Below, in pieces: positions 1-12,061 of a stretch of 64,000 nt of DNA; the stretch's first letter is position 1, and each line of letters opens with the position of its first letter. Position numbers and translations under genes: made by a program. The notes beneath the pieces were generated by a model, which did no database searches, was not told the origin of the DNA, and saw nothing but the letters and a program-made list of their open reading frames with translations. The stretch covers positions 16,960,485-17,024,484 of the forward strand of contig CM057823.1 in the NCBI GenBank assembly GCA_030068075.1. Direction: 5' to 3'. Source of the DNA: Paguma larvata. Lineage: Eukaryota; Chordata; Mammalia; Carnivora; Viverridae.

Positions 1-3000
1 CATTAAAAAAAAAATAGGAACAGGAAATTGAGCAGATAGTAAAGAAATTAAAACTGCTTTACACTTGAGTTTTAACGTTTACTTAGAGAATTTCCTGGAG
101 GTCAGGGTCAGCCTGTGTCTTCTAATCTGAGATGCTCTCACAGAACTTAGCCTCTGTCCAGAGGGGCAGGGCACATCTTGTCCCTACCGATTCTTAGAGT
201 TTCTGCCACTTCTGCATCCTTTGGGTGTAGTGGTCTACAGAGCTCCAGTCACTGGACCATATGTCATATCTAGGATAATACCCGGAGACATGCGGCTAGG
301 AAGAATTATTATAATACTCTTTTCATCACTGAAGGCCACTGCGGTTATACTGCTAGGCCATCTTGCTCTATGCAATGGGGAAATTATAAACAGGCCAGTA
401 TATTCTGCTCCCATCTTCCCCCATAGTTCAAACTCAACTAAAACTTCAAAAAGAAAGGAAGAAGTAGGAATACAAAGATACTTCCAAAGTCTGTTTCCTC
501 AACCAGTATCAAATCTGTTTTGGTTGCTGTGGCAACGAGGCTGTGAATGATGTAATGGTTCCATGCTTAAACTACTATAGCTTTGCTTCCACTCAGCTAA
601 CAACACATAAGCACACACAAGTATATGGACACACACACACACATACACACTTTCATATAATATACACATATAACATACACACATAATGTCTTAAAATTTC
701 AAAATGGCCCCATTATTCAAGTTGCTTCTCATTTGGATTACATTTTTAAAGGACTTTAACTGTATTCTTGTACAGAAAATCATAATATTTGACATAGGAT
801 AATATAGAAATTAGTTTGAAATAAGAAGATAATTTCCTCAGAGGCAATTCTAGGACCCTTCATGTCTAAACATCAATCCCATGTTTAAAGCAGTATTAGG
901 ATTTCCAAGTTGGTTAGCCATCTCACTTCTGCTTTGTCCTTTATTAAGTGATAGAGGGAAAAATGTATTGTGTTTAAGGTAATACCCAAACATTACTCAG
1001 AAATCATTTAATCACAGTCTTGCAAACAGAATGTATCTCATTTAAAAATACATACTTTCCTATTGATCCTTGAAGGGTACAGGAATTACTGCTATGATCA
1101 TCTGTTCTATGAAATTCAAATTATGTAAATTTTAAGAAATTGCAAAGCAACATTCTATAAGCTAGTAAAAATCAGAAGCACTCTTCCCATTTCTATAAAA
1201 CTGCTATGAGAATAAAAAATGAAAGTCAGTTTCAGTGTCATTCTGCCCTTTGTAATTGTTGATAATGAATAAGCAAAGTAACATAGGCTATGATGATAAT
1301 GACACAGAGTTACTCTGAAACAAAAGCTATCTACTTCCTGAAGATGTTATCTCTCCAGGGATGCAGGACCTTGGAAAATGACCTAGATAATCTATTTTAC
1401 TACTATAAAATATATATATCAATTCTTAATTACTATTTGCAGAATGAAAGAAAGAATCATTGTAGTCTGTACAACTCAACTGGGAATATTTTAATAATGG
1501 GGAAGCACTGGGAGTCTCAGAGCGTGTCCTTTCAGCCTAGTTAAATATCTAAGCCATGCCTGATAAAAATACTTAAACGTGAACATTTCCTTGTTCTCTC
1601 TCGGTATGGGAGTATAAAATATTTTTTTAAAAAAGGGTATAAAATAATTGTAACAACATTACTTTTATTTCCATTAACTGTATTTATGTAACTGTAAAGA
1701 AACTATAGAGAAAGCACACTATATATTTGATAAATCAAAATGAGTTATTACTTCCTCACACCTATTCAGAGATGTGAAATCTAAAAGAAACATACATTTC
1801 CACTGTCTGTAAATGTAGCCCTTTCTTTATTGATGATTAGACTGTATTCTAAAACAAATATCATAGAGGACCACTAGTTATGTCAATTTCGGGCTTCTTT
1901 CACCTTAGTTCATCTCTCAACTAGATGAAAATGCTATTGGTTATTTATAACTTTCCAACACAAATACTTTTCTTGCGATTCTCATGCTAATTTTTATAAA
2001 TAGCTTCCTTTCTTCTTTTCACTGCTATTCCCATTAAAAATCAATGTAGATATCAAAGAACTGGTCTTTTTTAAAATTTTTAAAAATTTTATTGATTTTT
2101 ATTTTTTATGGAGATAGTTAATTTCTTAGCCAGATTTAAAAATCTATCAGTTACAAGGAAATAGCATACGTAAGAAAATAAGTCATGACATTCTAATAAA
2201 ACAGATGGTGATTTATATTGCCTTGTAAAGTGCAGAGCAATAAATTGCTTAAACTTGTATTATTTAGTACACGCTATAAACGGGTAGTGCAAGCTTAAAG
2301 GGTGGAGGTTTGTGTTTAATTCAAGGGTAGATGATCTGCACGTAGGAGATTCTCAATACTACTTGTTAAATGAATGTATTTTGATTTTGGGTTTCTTTTC
2401 TGTGAAGCAAAGATGCTGTACTAATGCTTTCAATGGAATCCTTTCTTCTCCTTCCCCTGTATGCTTCTTCTGAAAGAATAAATTCAAAAAGAAAATAAGT
2501 AGCCAAATAGATTCAAGGAAAAAGGAGTAGAAAGATCTTCCTAATTAGCATAACTGAACATAGAAAGTCAGTTCCACAGTTTGGCTGTCCGGTTTCAGGC
2601 ACGACAATTCTTGCTCAAATTTGATGTCAGCTATATACTTATTTCACTTAACTTTGTCATTGTACCTGCAATGTTGCCTAACAGAGATTTATTTAGATTC
2701 ATTAATATGGTAAATGAAAAATCACTCAAGAAGATTAAAGGATATTAATAAAGTAGATTAGTCAGATGAGTTAGTAGCCAAAATTTATTTGCAATCACTA
2801 TAATAGGCTAGAAAAAAGGTTTTCTCACAAAAGAAACACAGGTGACTGGGGAACAGCTTGGTTAGGAAGCCAATCGGGAAAATATACGGTAATCTGGTAT
2901 AGTTGGAGATTTTGAGATTGTGGGAAATGCTCTAGGAAACAGAACAGAGATATACCTAAAAATTGTGTCCTGTAACTAAAAACTGTGATGGGTGGGTGGG

Positions 3001-4199
3001 GCGCCTTTCTTTGTTCTCTTTGTCTAGAGAACTAGCCTTCTGCTTTCAAAGGAACATCAAGAGTGGCAGAGCCTTATTAGAACCAAGAGATCTGAAAAGT
3101 GCATGATTTGTGGAGGTGCTGGTGGCTTTACCACATCAGATCTGTGAAAATCATATATTTGCAATGGAAGGGTCTTTTGCAATATATTTGTGTTAGGTCA
3201 TCTCACAGGCACACAGAAAGGAAACCACAGTAGAGACATCAGTGACTTCCTAACTCGCATGACTAGTTAAGTAGTCTCTCTTTGGATTTTACTCTGTCCA
3301 GAATAAGTTTCTATGGCATCATCTGTTTCAATGGGAAAAGGCTTTATCGATTCTCAGTGAATTATAGTGTTCCTTTGGGAACAATAAAATTTAAGATAGC
3401 AGAAGAAAGTGTACCCAAACACAATGAAATATAAAGTATTGCAACTGTTTCACAGTATAAGTGTTAAATGGAGCATATCTCAAGTAATCAAAATGCAGTA
3501 AATAATTTTAAATTTAAGACTTAGTAAAGCAGATTTAGTACTAAAACAATTAGAAGGAGAAGAGCTTTATAAACATAAATTGTTTCCATTGAGCAGATGG
3601 CAAGAAGGGCAGAGAGATAGATGAAAATATTATTCAAAAAAGATATGTTTAATACATTGTAAGAGAAGAATTATGTGATAATGACCTTGCCCCCAAAATT
3701 TCCCCTCAAAAATACCAATGAACTATATTTAACAGAAACGTTACTAATAAGTGTTGATGACCAAATTATTCTAAGATGCTGAAAAATTAAAGCGTGCAAA
3801 TAACTAAAAGGCAAAGTGGAGCTGTCTTGCATAATATACTGTACTATCATTTGCTTCTCCTTCAAACGAGTCACATCCTAAAAGTGAAGGTTGCCTCTAT
3901 CATGAGCCACAGAAACCTGCTGTTAGCAGCACAACTTGATGAATAAATTAAAAAAGAACCTAACTTAACCAAGAACTAATAAATCTGCAGTTTACAAATT
4001 AAAAAAAATAAAAATGAATAAAAATATTAAAAAGCTAACAAAAAGTGGAAGAAAAATGAATGCTTTTACATACTTTAAAAATAGATTTAATACCTGTTAG
4101 TATTCCTACATGTAAGGTCTAGCGAATGTAACTTGAAATAAAAATGAAAAAATCCCTTTTTTCAGAGCTATTACTCATTAGTATAATCTTGGTAATTGT
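1..4199. other. Unassigned AT-rich non-coding DNA
   Basis: I see no gene and no repeat that I can name confidently in this stretch. A short CA-rich microsatellite lies at about 630-660 and a T/A homopolymer-like patch at about 2068-2110. The part at about 100-420 is less AT-rich than its surroundings and contains an open frame of 109 codons, but it shows no recognisable domain. Unrecognised ancient repeats or conserved non-coding elements may be hidden here. Confidence 0.6.
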
Positions 4200-4582
4200 G
4201 ATGGTTAATGTTATACATCAATTTGGCCAGGCTATGATGCCCAGTTATTTAGTCAAACAACCGTCTAGATGTTGCCGTGAAGGTATTTTCCTTTTGGATA
4301 AGATTAAGCATTTAAATCAGTTGACTTGGGGCAAAGCAAATTATCCTTCATAATATGGTTGGGCTTCATCAAATCAGTCAAAGGCCTTAAGACCAAAGGC
4401 TTGAGGTCTCCAAGCAAAACTAAATTTTGCAACAAGACTGCAAGACACAAACCCTGCTGCCCTGCAGAATTCAGACTCCAGACCGAAGCATCGACTTTTA
4501 CCTGTTTCCATTCTGCCAAGTTATCTCACAGGTTTTACACATGCCAGCCTCCAAAATCAAAATTGTGTGATCAATTTCTTAA

Positions 4583-4629
4583 AATCACTGCCTTCTGTAT
4601 GCGTATTATTATATGTTATATATTACATA
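4583..4629 (+). repeat. Left arm of a 47-bp perfect inverted repeat
   Basis: Starting aatcactgccttctgtatgc and ending in TA-rich sequence, this arm matches base for base the reverse complement of 4992-5038. It is not a simple TA microsatellite: the first half (ctgccttctgtatgcg) is unique-looking sequence. The SINE's left target-site duplication begins at the very next base. Confidence 0.92.
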
Positions 4630-4643
4630 TAATAGTACATGTA

Positions 4644-4860
4644 GGGTGGCTGAGCCTGGGAAGCTCAGTTGGTTAAGCATCCAAATTCGGCTCAGGTCAT
4701 GATCTCACAGTCAATGAGTTCAAGCCCCACGTCCAGCTCTGTGCTGATAGCTGAGAGTCTGTGGCCTATTTTAGATTCTGTGTCTCCCTCTCTCTCTCTG
4801 CCCCTCCCCCGCTAATGCTCTGTGTCTCTGTGTCTCAAAACTGAATAAACATTAAAAAAA
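4644..4860 (+). mobile_element. Carnivore tRNA-Lys SINE with target-site duplication
   Basis: This is a complete SINE: tRNA-like head (with about 11 extra bases, gagcctgggaa, after the first 'gggtggct'), B-box-like gagttcaagccccac, the 'ctctgtgctgatagctgag' body, a CT-rich tract and an A-rich tail. It is flanked by a 14-bp duplication, taatagtaca(t/c)gta, at 4630-4643 and 4861-4874, with one mismatch. It is inserted between the arms of the 47-bp inverted repeat. Confidence 0.93.
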
Positions 4861-4991
4861 TAATAGTACACGTATAATATCTGAACAATTTAAATATACA
4901 TTTGTCCTAATATATTACTAATATGTATAGGAAGATATATAAAATAGTGAATATATAATAGGGTATATAATAGAGTCTTAAATAACCTGGT

Positions 4992-5038
4992 TATGTAATA
5001 TATAACATATAATAATACGCATACAGAAGGCAGTGATT
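4992..5038 (-). repeat. Right arm of a 47-bp perfect inverted repeat
   Basis: This is the reverse complement of 4583-4629 without mismatch. The arms are 362 bp apart now; without the SINE and one copy of its target duplication the spacer would have been about 131 bp. The sequence continues rightward into the end of the host repeat. Confidence 0.92.
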
Positions 5039-5365
5039 ATATAGCATGTAATATATAATATAATACAGTATAATATATTTGGTTTGTTCTATATCTCTGG
5101 AGAACTCTGACTAATACGGTTAGAAAATCAAGGAACCTATGGCTCTTGAATTCCTAATTCAGGGGATGTACTCTTTTTGGTGACTGGCTCTATTCTTCTA
5201 TGCTTCATAAATCCTAGCAGACTAGCCCAAAATCTAAGCAAATCTACAGGTAATAAGAGGATCAATTACAGATTCAAAATTTACTTAGGTAGTTAAAAAA
5301 AAAAACTAGTTCTACTTGTTGAGTGAACTTGGGGGCTGTTGAAATTTTCAGTGTAATATCTTTCT

Positions 5366-6411
5366 TTTTTAAAAAAAAACTATCTATTTAAATTCAAGTT
5401 AGATAACATACAGTGTGGTATTGGTTTCAGGAGTAGAACCTAGTGATTCATCACTTACATACACCACTCAATGGTCATCCCAACAAGTGCCCTTCTTAAT
5501 GCCCGTTACTCATTTAGTCCATTCCCCCACTCCCCTCCCTCCACCAATGCTCAGTTTGTTCTCTATATTTAGAGAACGTATCTCTTACGGCTTGCCTCCC
5601 TCACTCTTTTTATCTTATTTTTCCCTTAGCTTCCCCGATGTTCATTTGTTTTGTTTCTTAAATTCCACGTTAGTGAAATCATATGGTATTTATCTTTCTC
5701 TGATAGACATTTAGCTTAGCCTAATACACTCTAGTTCCATCCATGTTTTTGCAAATGACAAGATTTCATTCTTTTTGATCACCAAGTAGTATTCCATTGT
5801 GTATGTGTGACACACACACACCATATATATATATATATTATATAATGTATATGTTCTTTATTCATTTATCAGTCGATGGGCATTTGTGCTCTCCCTGTTG
5901 TTTGGGTATTGTTGATAGAGATGCTCTAAACGCTGGGGTGCATGCGCTGCTTTGAATCAGCACTCCTGTATCGTTTGGATAAATACCTAGTAGTGCAATT
6001 GCTGGGTCATGGGGTAGTACTATTTTTAATTTTTTGAGGAACCTCATTCTTTTCAAAAGTGACTGCACCAGTTTGCAATCCCACCAAAAGCGCAAAAGTG
6101 TTCCCCTTTCTCCACATCCTCGCCAGCATCTGTTGTTTCTTGAGTTGTTTATTTTAGCCATTATGACAGGTTTGAGGTGGTATCTCATCGTGGTTCTGAT
6201 TTGTATTTCTTGGAGAAGATACTTACAACAGACATATTGGATAAAGTGTTAGTATCCAAAATATAAAGAACTTATCAAACTCAACACCCTAAAAACACAT
6301 AATCCAGTGAAGAAACAGGAAGAAAACATGAACAAATACCTTTCCAAAGAAGACATCCAAATGGCTAAGAGATACATGAAAAGATGCTCAACATACTCAT
6401 CATCAGAGAAG
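5366..6411 (-). mobile_element. 5'-truncated LINE-1 with inverted 5' segment
   Basis: On the minus strand, 6228 down to 5366 carries the end of LINE-1 ORF2 followed by its 3' UTR and an A-rich tail (seen as T then A runs near 5366-5380). A 108-codon open piece at 5862-6188 includes [16 protein letters not shown], diagnostic of the ORF2 carboxy terminus in carnivore LINE-1. From about 6229 to 6411 the element switches strand: the plus strand encodes the ORF2 part normally just upstream (KIYKELIKLNT ... [15 protein letters not shown]). This is the structure expected from twin priming. A 10-bp duplication, atatctttct, flanks the whole unit at 5356-5365 and 6412-6421. It is non-functional. Confidence 0.9.
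5812..5845. repeat. CA/TA microsatellite inside the LINE-1
   Basis: A short run of ca repeats passes into ta repeats within the antisense LINE-1 3' region. Confidence 0.8.
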
Positions 6412-6594
6412 ATATCTTTCTAATTGTAAATAAAACCTTATACTTTAGAAATGTATCATGGAATGTTTTGGTAATTTAAAATACAATTGGAGACAAATTT
6501 ATCTTTCTAATATGTGCCGGAAATCCCTAAAACATTTTAGATAAGATTTTGATTAAAAATATTTGCATACCTCTGTATGACCACTTAGAAAATT

Positions 6595-6789
6595 GGGGTG
6601 CCTGGGTGGCTCACTCAGTTAAGCATGTGACTTCAGTTCAGGTCATGGTCTCACAGATCGTGAGTTCAAGCCTCAGATCAGGCTCTGTGCTGACAGCTCA
6701 GAGCCTGAAGTCTGCTTCGGATTCTCTGTCTCCCTCTCTTTCTGTTCCTCCCCCATTTGCACTCTGTAACTCTCTCAAAAATAAATAAA
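6595..6789 (+). mobile_element. Carnivore tRNA-Lys SINE, first of a tandem pair
   Basis: The head is ggggtgcctgggtggctcac, followed by gagttcaagcc, a ctctgtgctgacagctcag body, a CT-rich tract and a short aaaaataaataaa tail. The next SINE starts two bases after the tail, in the same orientation, so the second copy probably used the first copy's A-rich tail as its target. Confidence 0.92.
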
Positions 6790-6791
6790 GA

Positions 6792-6994
6792 GGGGCACCT
6801 GGGTGGCTCAGTCGGTTAAGCATCCGACTTCAGCTCAGGTCATGATCTCATGGTTCGTGAGTTCAAGCCCCACATCGGGCTCTGTGCTGGCAGCTCAGTG
6901 CCTGGAGCCTGCTTCAGATTATGTGTCTCCCTCCCTTTCTGCCCTTCCCCTGCTCACACTCTGTCTCTCTCAAAAATAAATAAAATAAAAAGAG
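6792..6994 (+). mobile_element. Carnivore tRNA-Lys SINE, second of a tandem pair
   Basis: Full-length copy: head ggggcacctgggtggctcag, gttcaagccccacatcggg, body and CT-rich tract, then an aataaataaaataaaa tail that runs straight into an AAAG microsatellite. An open frame across it (6850-7086) is a by-product of the SINE and the purine repeat, not a gene. Confidence 0.93.
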
Positions 6995-6997
6995 AAA

Positions 6998-7071
<74 letters not shown>

Positions 7072-7100
7072 AAGAAAGAAAGATAGATAGAAAGAAGAAA
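6995..7100 (+). repeat. (AAAG)n microsatellite grown from a SINE tail
   Basis: About 100 bases of AAAG units with an internal GA block and a few AGAT units. Its position directly after a SINE A-tail shows its origin. Likely length-variable between individuals. Confidence 0.93.
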
Positions 7101-7293
7101 AATATAAAAATTATCATTGATTAGATATATATATGTAAAAATCTATTAGGAATAAACAGATAAAAAAATTCTGACATTTCTTAAGCTTTGCTAAGTAGTA
7201 TCAGCTCCAAAATACCTGCCTGTCTTATAATTCCTAGAGCACTTTAGCATCTTTATATTTGATCTTTCCAGGTGTTCTACCTTTCTTGTACCC

Positions 7294-7326
<33 letters not shown>

Positions 7327-7734
7327 ATTATCTTTAATTTCAGTATTGTAAATTTCTATGTAGTAGTTCCACAAATAATATCTGTTGATTAACTGATATA
7401 CTGATTGAAAATGCAGGCAAATTTAGACATTTAGAACAAATTTCATTTTCTCTGCATTAAGGAAGCATTGTCTTAATCAATTAAACTAAATTGAGATGTT
7501 CCATAAAGTACTTCATGTAATTATCTTGCTTTCTTCAAACTGTTATCTTAGTACACACAAATTTATTCCATGAAAATGAGAAAATCTAGAAATTTAGAAT
7601 CTCAGATCATAAACACATTAAAATAAAATGTCACACATAGGTAGTTTACTAATGTTATGAAGTGAAAATGTTGGTCTTTGGAATAGTAGTATATATCTTG
7701 AAAAAAGTAATATTTATTAAAATATTATTCATAT
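7101..7734. other. Unassigned stretch with a (CA)n tract
   Basis: No gene or named transposon seen. A (CA)n microsatellite of about 33 bases occupies 7294-7327; the remainder is AT-rich sequence of unknown origin. Confidence 0.6.
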
Positions 7735-7880
7735 CCATTCATGTATTCAATATTCATTTATTCAACCCTTCATCCATTCAATGTCTATATTTTGAGCACC
7801 AACTCGATACTAGGAATAGGAATAGGAAATACTAAAGCAAGTAAGACATAGTCCTTTTCTAAAGGAGTTTTCATTTGTAA
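7735..7880 (-). mobile_element. L2 LINE 3' end (antisense), decayed
   Basis: Reads ttcatttattcaaccc, then 'ttttgagcaccaactcgatactagg' and 'agtccttttctaaaggag' type sequence. This is the complement of the usual L2 3' end (ending in caataaatatttgttgaatg). Heavily diverged, so ancient. Confidence 0.7.
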
Positions 7881-8470
7881 TGAGAATAATAATTAATGAA
7901 TAAAGAAGAATATTTATATTTCTTTAAGACTGTAGTTCTAGCTGTTTCCAGGGTCTCATTTCTGAAATTAGGCTCAGAGAATTCAGGTCAGAGCAGTGCC
8001 TTGAGGCATGCATACAACTGTAGGCAATTTGGGGGACTACAGCAAAGTCCATTTTCTACCATGACCTCTATTCCCACATGCTTCCATCTTTCCAACATCC
8101 CCTTTGGGGAGCAATACATAGACTATGTTTTCATAGTTATAGTGTTTACAGAGAAATGACTAACGATAATATCACTTTTTGTAGTAGTACCAAAGAAACA
8201 ATGGAATTATGGTCCTTTAGTATTTATCTTCTCTTACAGGAGTTGCATAATAATTCTCTGTCATTAACAATGATATCATTGCTTCACTGATATCAAAAGG
8301 TTGAGAAGAAAACTGGTTTTATTGCACATAAAAGGATATATTTTAATATAAAAAGGTATGAATGGGATAAAAGATGAAAAAGATTATTTTTATTTATTTA
8401 GAGACCAGAATTAATCTATATTTCCAGCTGCTTACAAATCTCATTGTGTATGTAAAATGGAACTATATGT

Positions 8471-8507
<37 letters not shown>

Positions 8508-8599
8508 TAAAAAGGGACACACAAATTCACAAATATAGACACAATTCAGATATTTTCAGATACATGATTAACAAATATATTTTCCCTATCTATAGATTG
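7881..8599. other. Unassigned stretch with (TA)n(CA)n
   Basis: No gene found. Two overlapping open frames (7896-8159 and 8078-8290) show no recognisable domain. A compound TA then CA microsatellite lies at 8471-8508. Confidence 0.55.
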
Positions 8600-8895
8600 A
8601 GTTTCATTCTGTTGATTGTTCTCCTTTACTGTGTGTGTGTGTGTACGTTTTGATGCAGTCCTAATTGTTTATTTTTGCTTTTGTTGCCTGTGATTTCAGG
8701 ATCAAATACAAATCATCACTGCCAATACTAATGTCAAGGAGTTTCTCCCTATACTTTCTTCTAGGAGTTTTATGGTTTCAGGTCTTAGATTTAAGTATTT
8801 CAGCTATTTAGAGGTTAATTTTTGTGCATGGTGTAAAAACGGTTCTTTTCATTCTTTTGCATGTAAATATCCAGTTTTCAACACCGTGTATTGAT
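8600..8895 (-). mobile_element. LINE-1 fragment (antisense), old
   Basis: Text such as gcttttgttgcctgtgattt, 'ggagtttctccctatactttcttctaggagttttatggtttcagg' and atccagttttcaacaccgtg matches the antisense of an old LINE-1 ORF2 segment commonly seen in mammals. Boundaries approximate; a GT run lies at about 8630-8645. Confidence 0.75.
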
Positions 8896-9760
8896 TATTA
8901 ATTCTTCCTGTGTGGAATGCTGGCTTAATGCCTGTAGCTGCACCAGCTATCATGTGATCCTGAAGCCAAAAGGTAATAGCTAAAAATGAAAGGATAGAAG
9001 ACTATAAAGACTGTATATAAGACATCATTCTTGAGCAATAGTAAACAACTTTAGACTGCCTACTTCCTCACTTATTGGATATGAGAAATATTAACCTTTA
9101 AACTGTTTGAGTCTCAGTTTCTTAGATTTCTGTTATTGCCAAAAGAGCGCAAATCTAACAGCTAAACATAGAAAATTTTAATTCTAACATAAATAGCAAC
9201 ATGATATCTATCTCAATAGAAAATTCTATATAAAACAAACATTTCACTTGTCAGTTCTACTTGAAAAAGAGGATAACCATCATTTTAATTCCTGGAACTA
9301 GAGAAAAAAATGAACATAAATTTTTTAACTTCATTTCTTTCAGATTATATGAAATATAATTAAAATAAAATTACTTTTTATTATTGTGTCATAGCACATC
9401 AATCTATTTTAAAATCTAGCTTAAAATATTGTTTGAAGAATGTCCTCTGGTAGAAATGCATAGTGTTTTTAGAGTAATTCAGGAAAACTTGCTTTGTAAA
9501 AGCTACTCTTTTTGAAACTAATGAAAATCCTTCAAACAAAAGAATTGACCAAAAAACGCTGAGAAATAGAATGAAAGACTAGAGATCTAATAAAAAAAGC
9601 ACAAAATATTAATTCTACTTCATGTGTATTTGGTATCTAAACCACAAAGACAATTTAGATGTGTTTTTCTTTAATCTTCCACCAGCAGGAACGAAAAGTA
9701 ATGAATACCTCTAATGTATCTGTAATCAGGTACTCTAACTCCTATTACATGGTATACTAT

Positions 9761-9791
<31 letters not shown>

Positions 9792-12061
9792 GACCATGGT
9801 AATATCACACATGAAAACACAAGACAGCTTTTTTGACCAAGAAGAATTTTAAACTGTGGCAGTGGAAATTTTGTTCAAAATATGAGAAATATTGTGTCTG
9901 TGGAACTTCAAAAGTTAAGTCTGAAAAGACTGCCATATAAAAGGCACAAAGTAGATAAAAAAGTGAGTTGAAAAATCAAAAATTATGTTTAAGAATAGTC
10001 GTGCATTTCGGTGATTGTTAAAGAAGAAATTAAACCCGATCGATTTATTATAAATGCCACACAGTAGTGTATATTAAATTTCAGAATATACTTTTACAAA
10101 ATTTTGGTGATTCTTTTACATTAAAAATCAAGGAATACAGTACAATTCCCATGCAGGCCAGTCATATTAGTGTACCAGGATATTAAAGCAAGGCATCGCA
10201 CATTGTCTCAGTTCTATCTGACAACCTGGGGGAGGAGAAGGATTTGATGGTCCACACTTTCTATAAAAAAGTGCTTGTCTGTTCGTTGATAAACTACTTC
10301 CTAAGGACTGACTTCCAAAATGCTCCAGCCGCTTCTTAGTTCATCACTGCCTACCTAGCCTCAAGACTTTGGAAGAGGAGTCTTTAAACTTGATGAGTTG
10401 AAATTTAAATGGAAAGGTTTATTTGAAGATAGCTGTCAGAGCTCTATGGCATTTCCTCTCTGCCAGGTTCTTCCTCCTCACCTGTATGTGTGTGCAGAGT
10501 GTGAAGCAAGCACTGATGCTTCAAAGGAGCCATTTGACGAGACTCTCTATATTCTGTAGGATCTGGTACGATGTAGGCTTTAGACCCTGACTCTCACCTG
10601 AGACATCTCAAAATTGGAGCCTAATTAATACTCCTGAGGAACAGAGTGAGAAAAGATGACCCAAGGCAGGTCAAAGTCACATGCCTTCAGTGAGGAAGAT
10701 AGATTTGTGTCCATCTGGAAGAGAAGCTAGCCTAGATCAAGCTTGACAAAAAGACTGTAGGTAAACTCAGAGCAAGTTTGTATGGTTTAAGTCTATTAGA
10801 AGCAGCAGGTTAAGGGGGGTTGTAAATGATCAGTGACATCCTTGCCAAAACACTGCACTTAGAAATTCCTGGGTGGGGAGAAATTTCTCCAGGAGACCCC
10901 CAAAGATGCCTCAGTCAAGAGTTGACTGGGCACACAAGACACAGACGTAAATTTTAGACCAGCTTATATGAGTATGCTTTTTTTTTTCCTGCAGACCCCT
11001 CAAAACCACTAGAAAAGACACTGATCAGACACTGTAGCTAGAAAATGGGTCAGGAGGTGGAGAGATGAAGGGAGAAGCTGCTGACCGGCCTTTCCTCATC
11101 CCTGCAGGCTTCTTGCACAAAGATAGGCTTGACGTGGGACAGGAGTAGTTATAAATGGGATGGGAGTAGCTTCGACAGTAGACAGGAAGGGAGTTTTTAT
11201 TCCCTGAAAGGGAGCTTTTGTTATTACATGAGACTGATTAGAAAAGCCCTAGGGTCTGCCTGAAATATTGCCAGGTAAAAGATTTGTTATAACAACAAAG
11301 AAAGAGAGCAATGCAGAAGAATGAGGTTGTTCACTGGTTATACCCTATGGAGTCTCCTTAATTAATTCACTTATGATCAGCATAAAAATAAATGATTGTA
11401 TTGTAAAAATTAAAAGGTGTATTATATGTATGCTAATGGTTAAATCTTACTTGACAATGTATACATGCTAAAGATGAAAAACATTCGTACAGCAGAGAGT
11501 TTAGAATCAATGGCTAAACATGAAAATTTTCATATTTTCCTTGAAAGATATAAATTATAAAACCAAATATATGTGACAAATATGGACTTGTCTACTGGCT
11601 GTGATCATGTTTATCCTCAGACAATTTGAGGAATGTGAATAATTAGCAGCTATTTACCAGTTTTTCTTGGCAAGTAGTACTCACACATTAAAGAATGTTA
11701 TAATTAATAACACCTAGTTATCATTTACATTTAAATATAAGCTGTTGGTAAGATGAACAAGATGTCAATGAGAAAAAAAATAATAGGCTTCCTTGAAAAA
11801 TGTAATTCCCTTTATGCAAGAACAGACTGAATTTATGAAACATTATGAGGACATATTTAGGAAATGTTTATAACAAGCTATTTCCTCTTATTTCCAAATC
11901 CAGTTTCACTATTGGCAGAGTAGGAACTTAATATAAGGACCTACTAAGTGACAGTGGATTGAATTTTAACTAATGTTACTTTTAAATTATTTTCTGATCA
12001 ATATTTACCAAAAAATATAGGGTGGTATAAAGGTAAGGCCTTGGTGAAATGACTGACCATC
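8896..12061. other. Unassigned stretch with a long A-run and a GC-richer block
   Basis: No gene recognised. A run of 24 A lies at 9768-9791. The part at about 10330-11330 is clearly less AT-rich than its flanks and has few long open frames; it might be an unrecognised LTR or other carnivore repeat, or unique sequence. I could not assign it. Confidence 0.55.

Larger units (their letters stand above)
4200..5122 (+). mobile_element. Old interspersed repeat of uncertain class, interrupted by a SINE
   Basis: The segment opens with gatggttaatgttatacat and closes with ctctggagaactctgactaa plus 'tac'. From general knowledge these are the two ends of a family found in many placental mammals. I cannot name the family or class with certainty; the TG...CA-like ends would suit an LTR, but a DNA transposon is not excluded. 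Internal text such as the 'gtgggcctcatccaatca'-like stretch near 4357-4380 also fits. The copy is expanded by an AT-rich tract (about 4600-5090) and by a tRNA-Lys SINE at 4644-4860. A perfect 47-bp inverted repeat lies within it. The class is inference; the two ends and the interruption are visible. Confidence 0.6.

Noticed and set aside
1..15. cattaaaaaaaaaa at the window start as a SINE tail
   Set aside because: It fits the end of a plus-strand SINE, but only the A-rich tail would be inside the window, too little to annotate.
6792..6870. tRNA-like heads of the SINEs as tRNA genes
   Set aside because: The A- and B-box-like text belongs to tRNA-Lys-derived SINEs with CT tracts and A-tails; the cloverleaf is degraded. 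This applies to all copies in the window.
6850..7086. Open frame ending in lysine/glutamate repeats
   Set aside because: It is a translation of a SINE body and the AAAG microsatellite.
9768..9791. A24 run as the tail of a retrocopy
   Set aside because: No recognisable element precedes it. The similar flanks (catggta on both sides) are too short to prove a target duplication.
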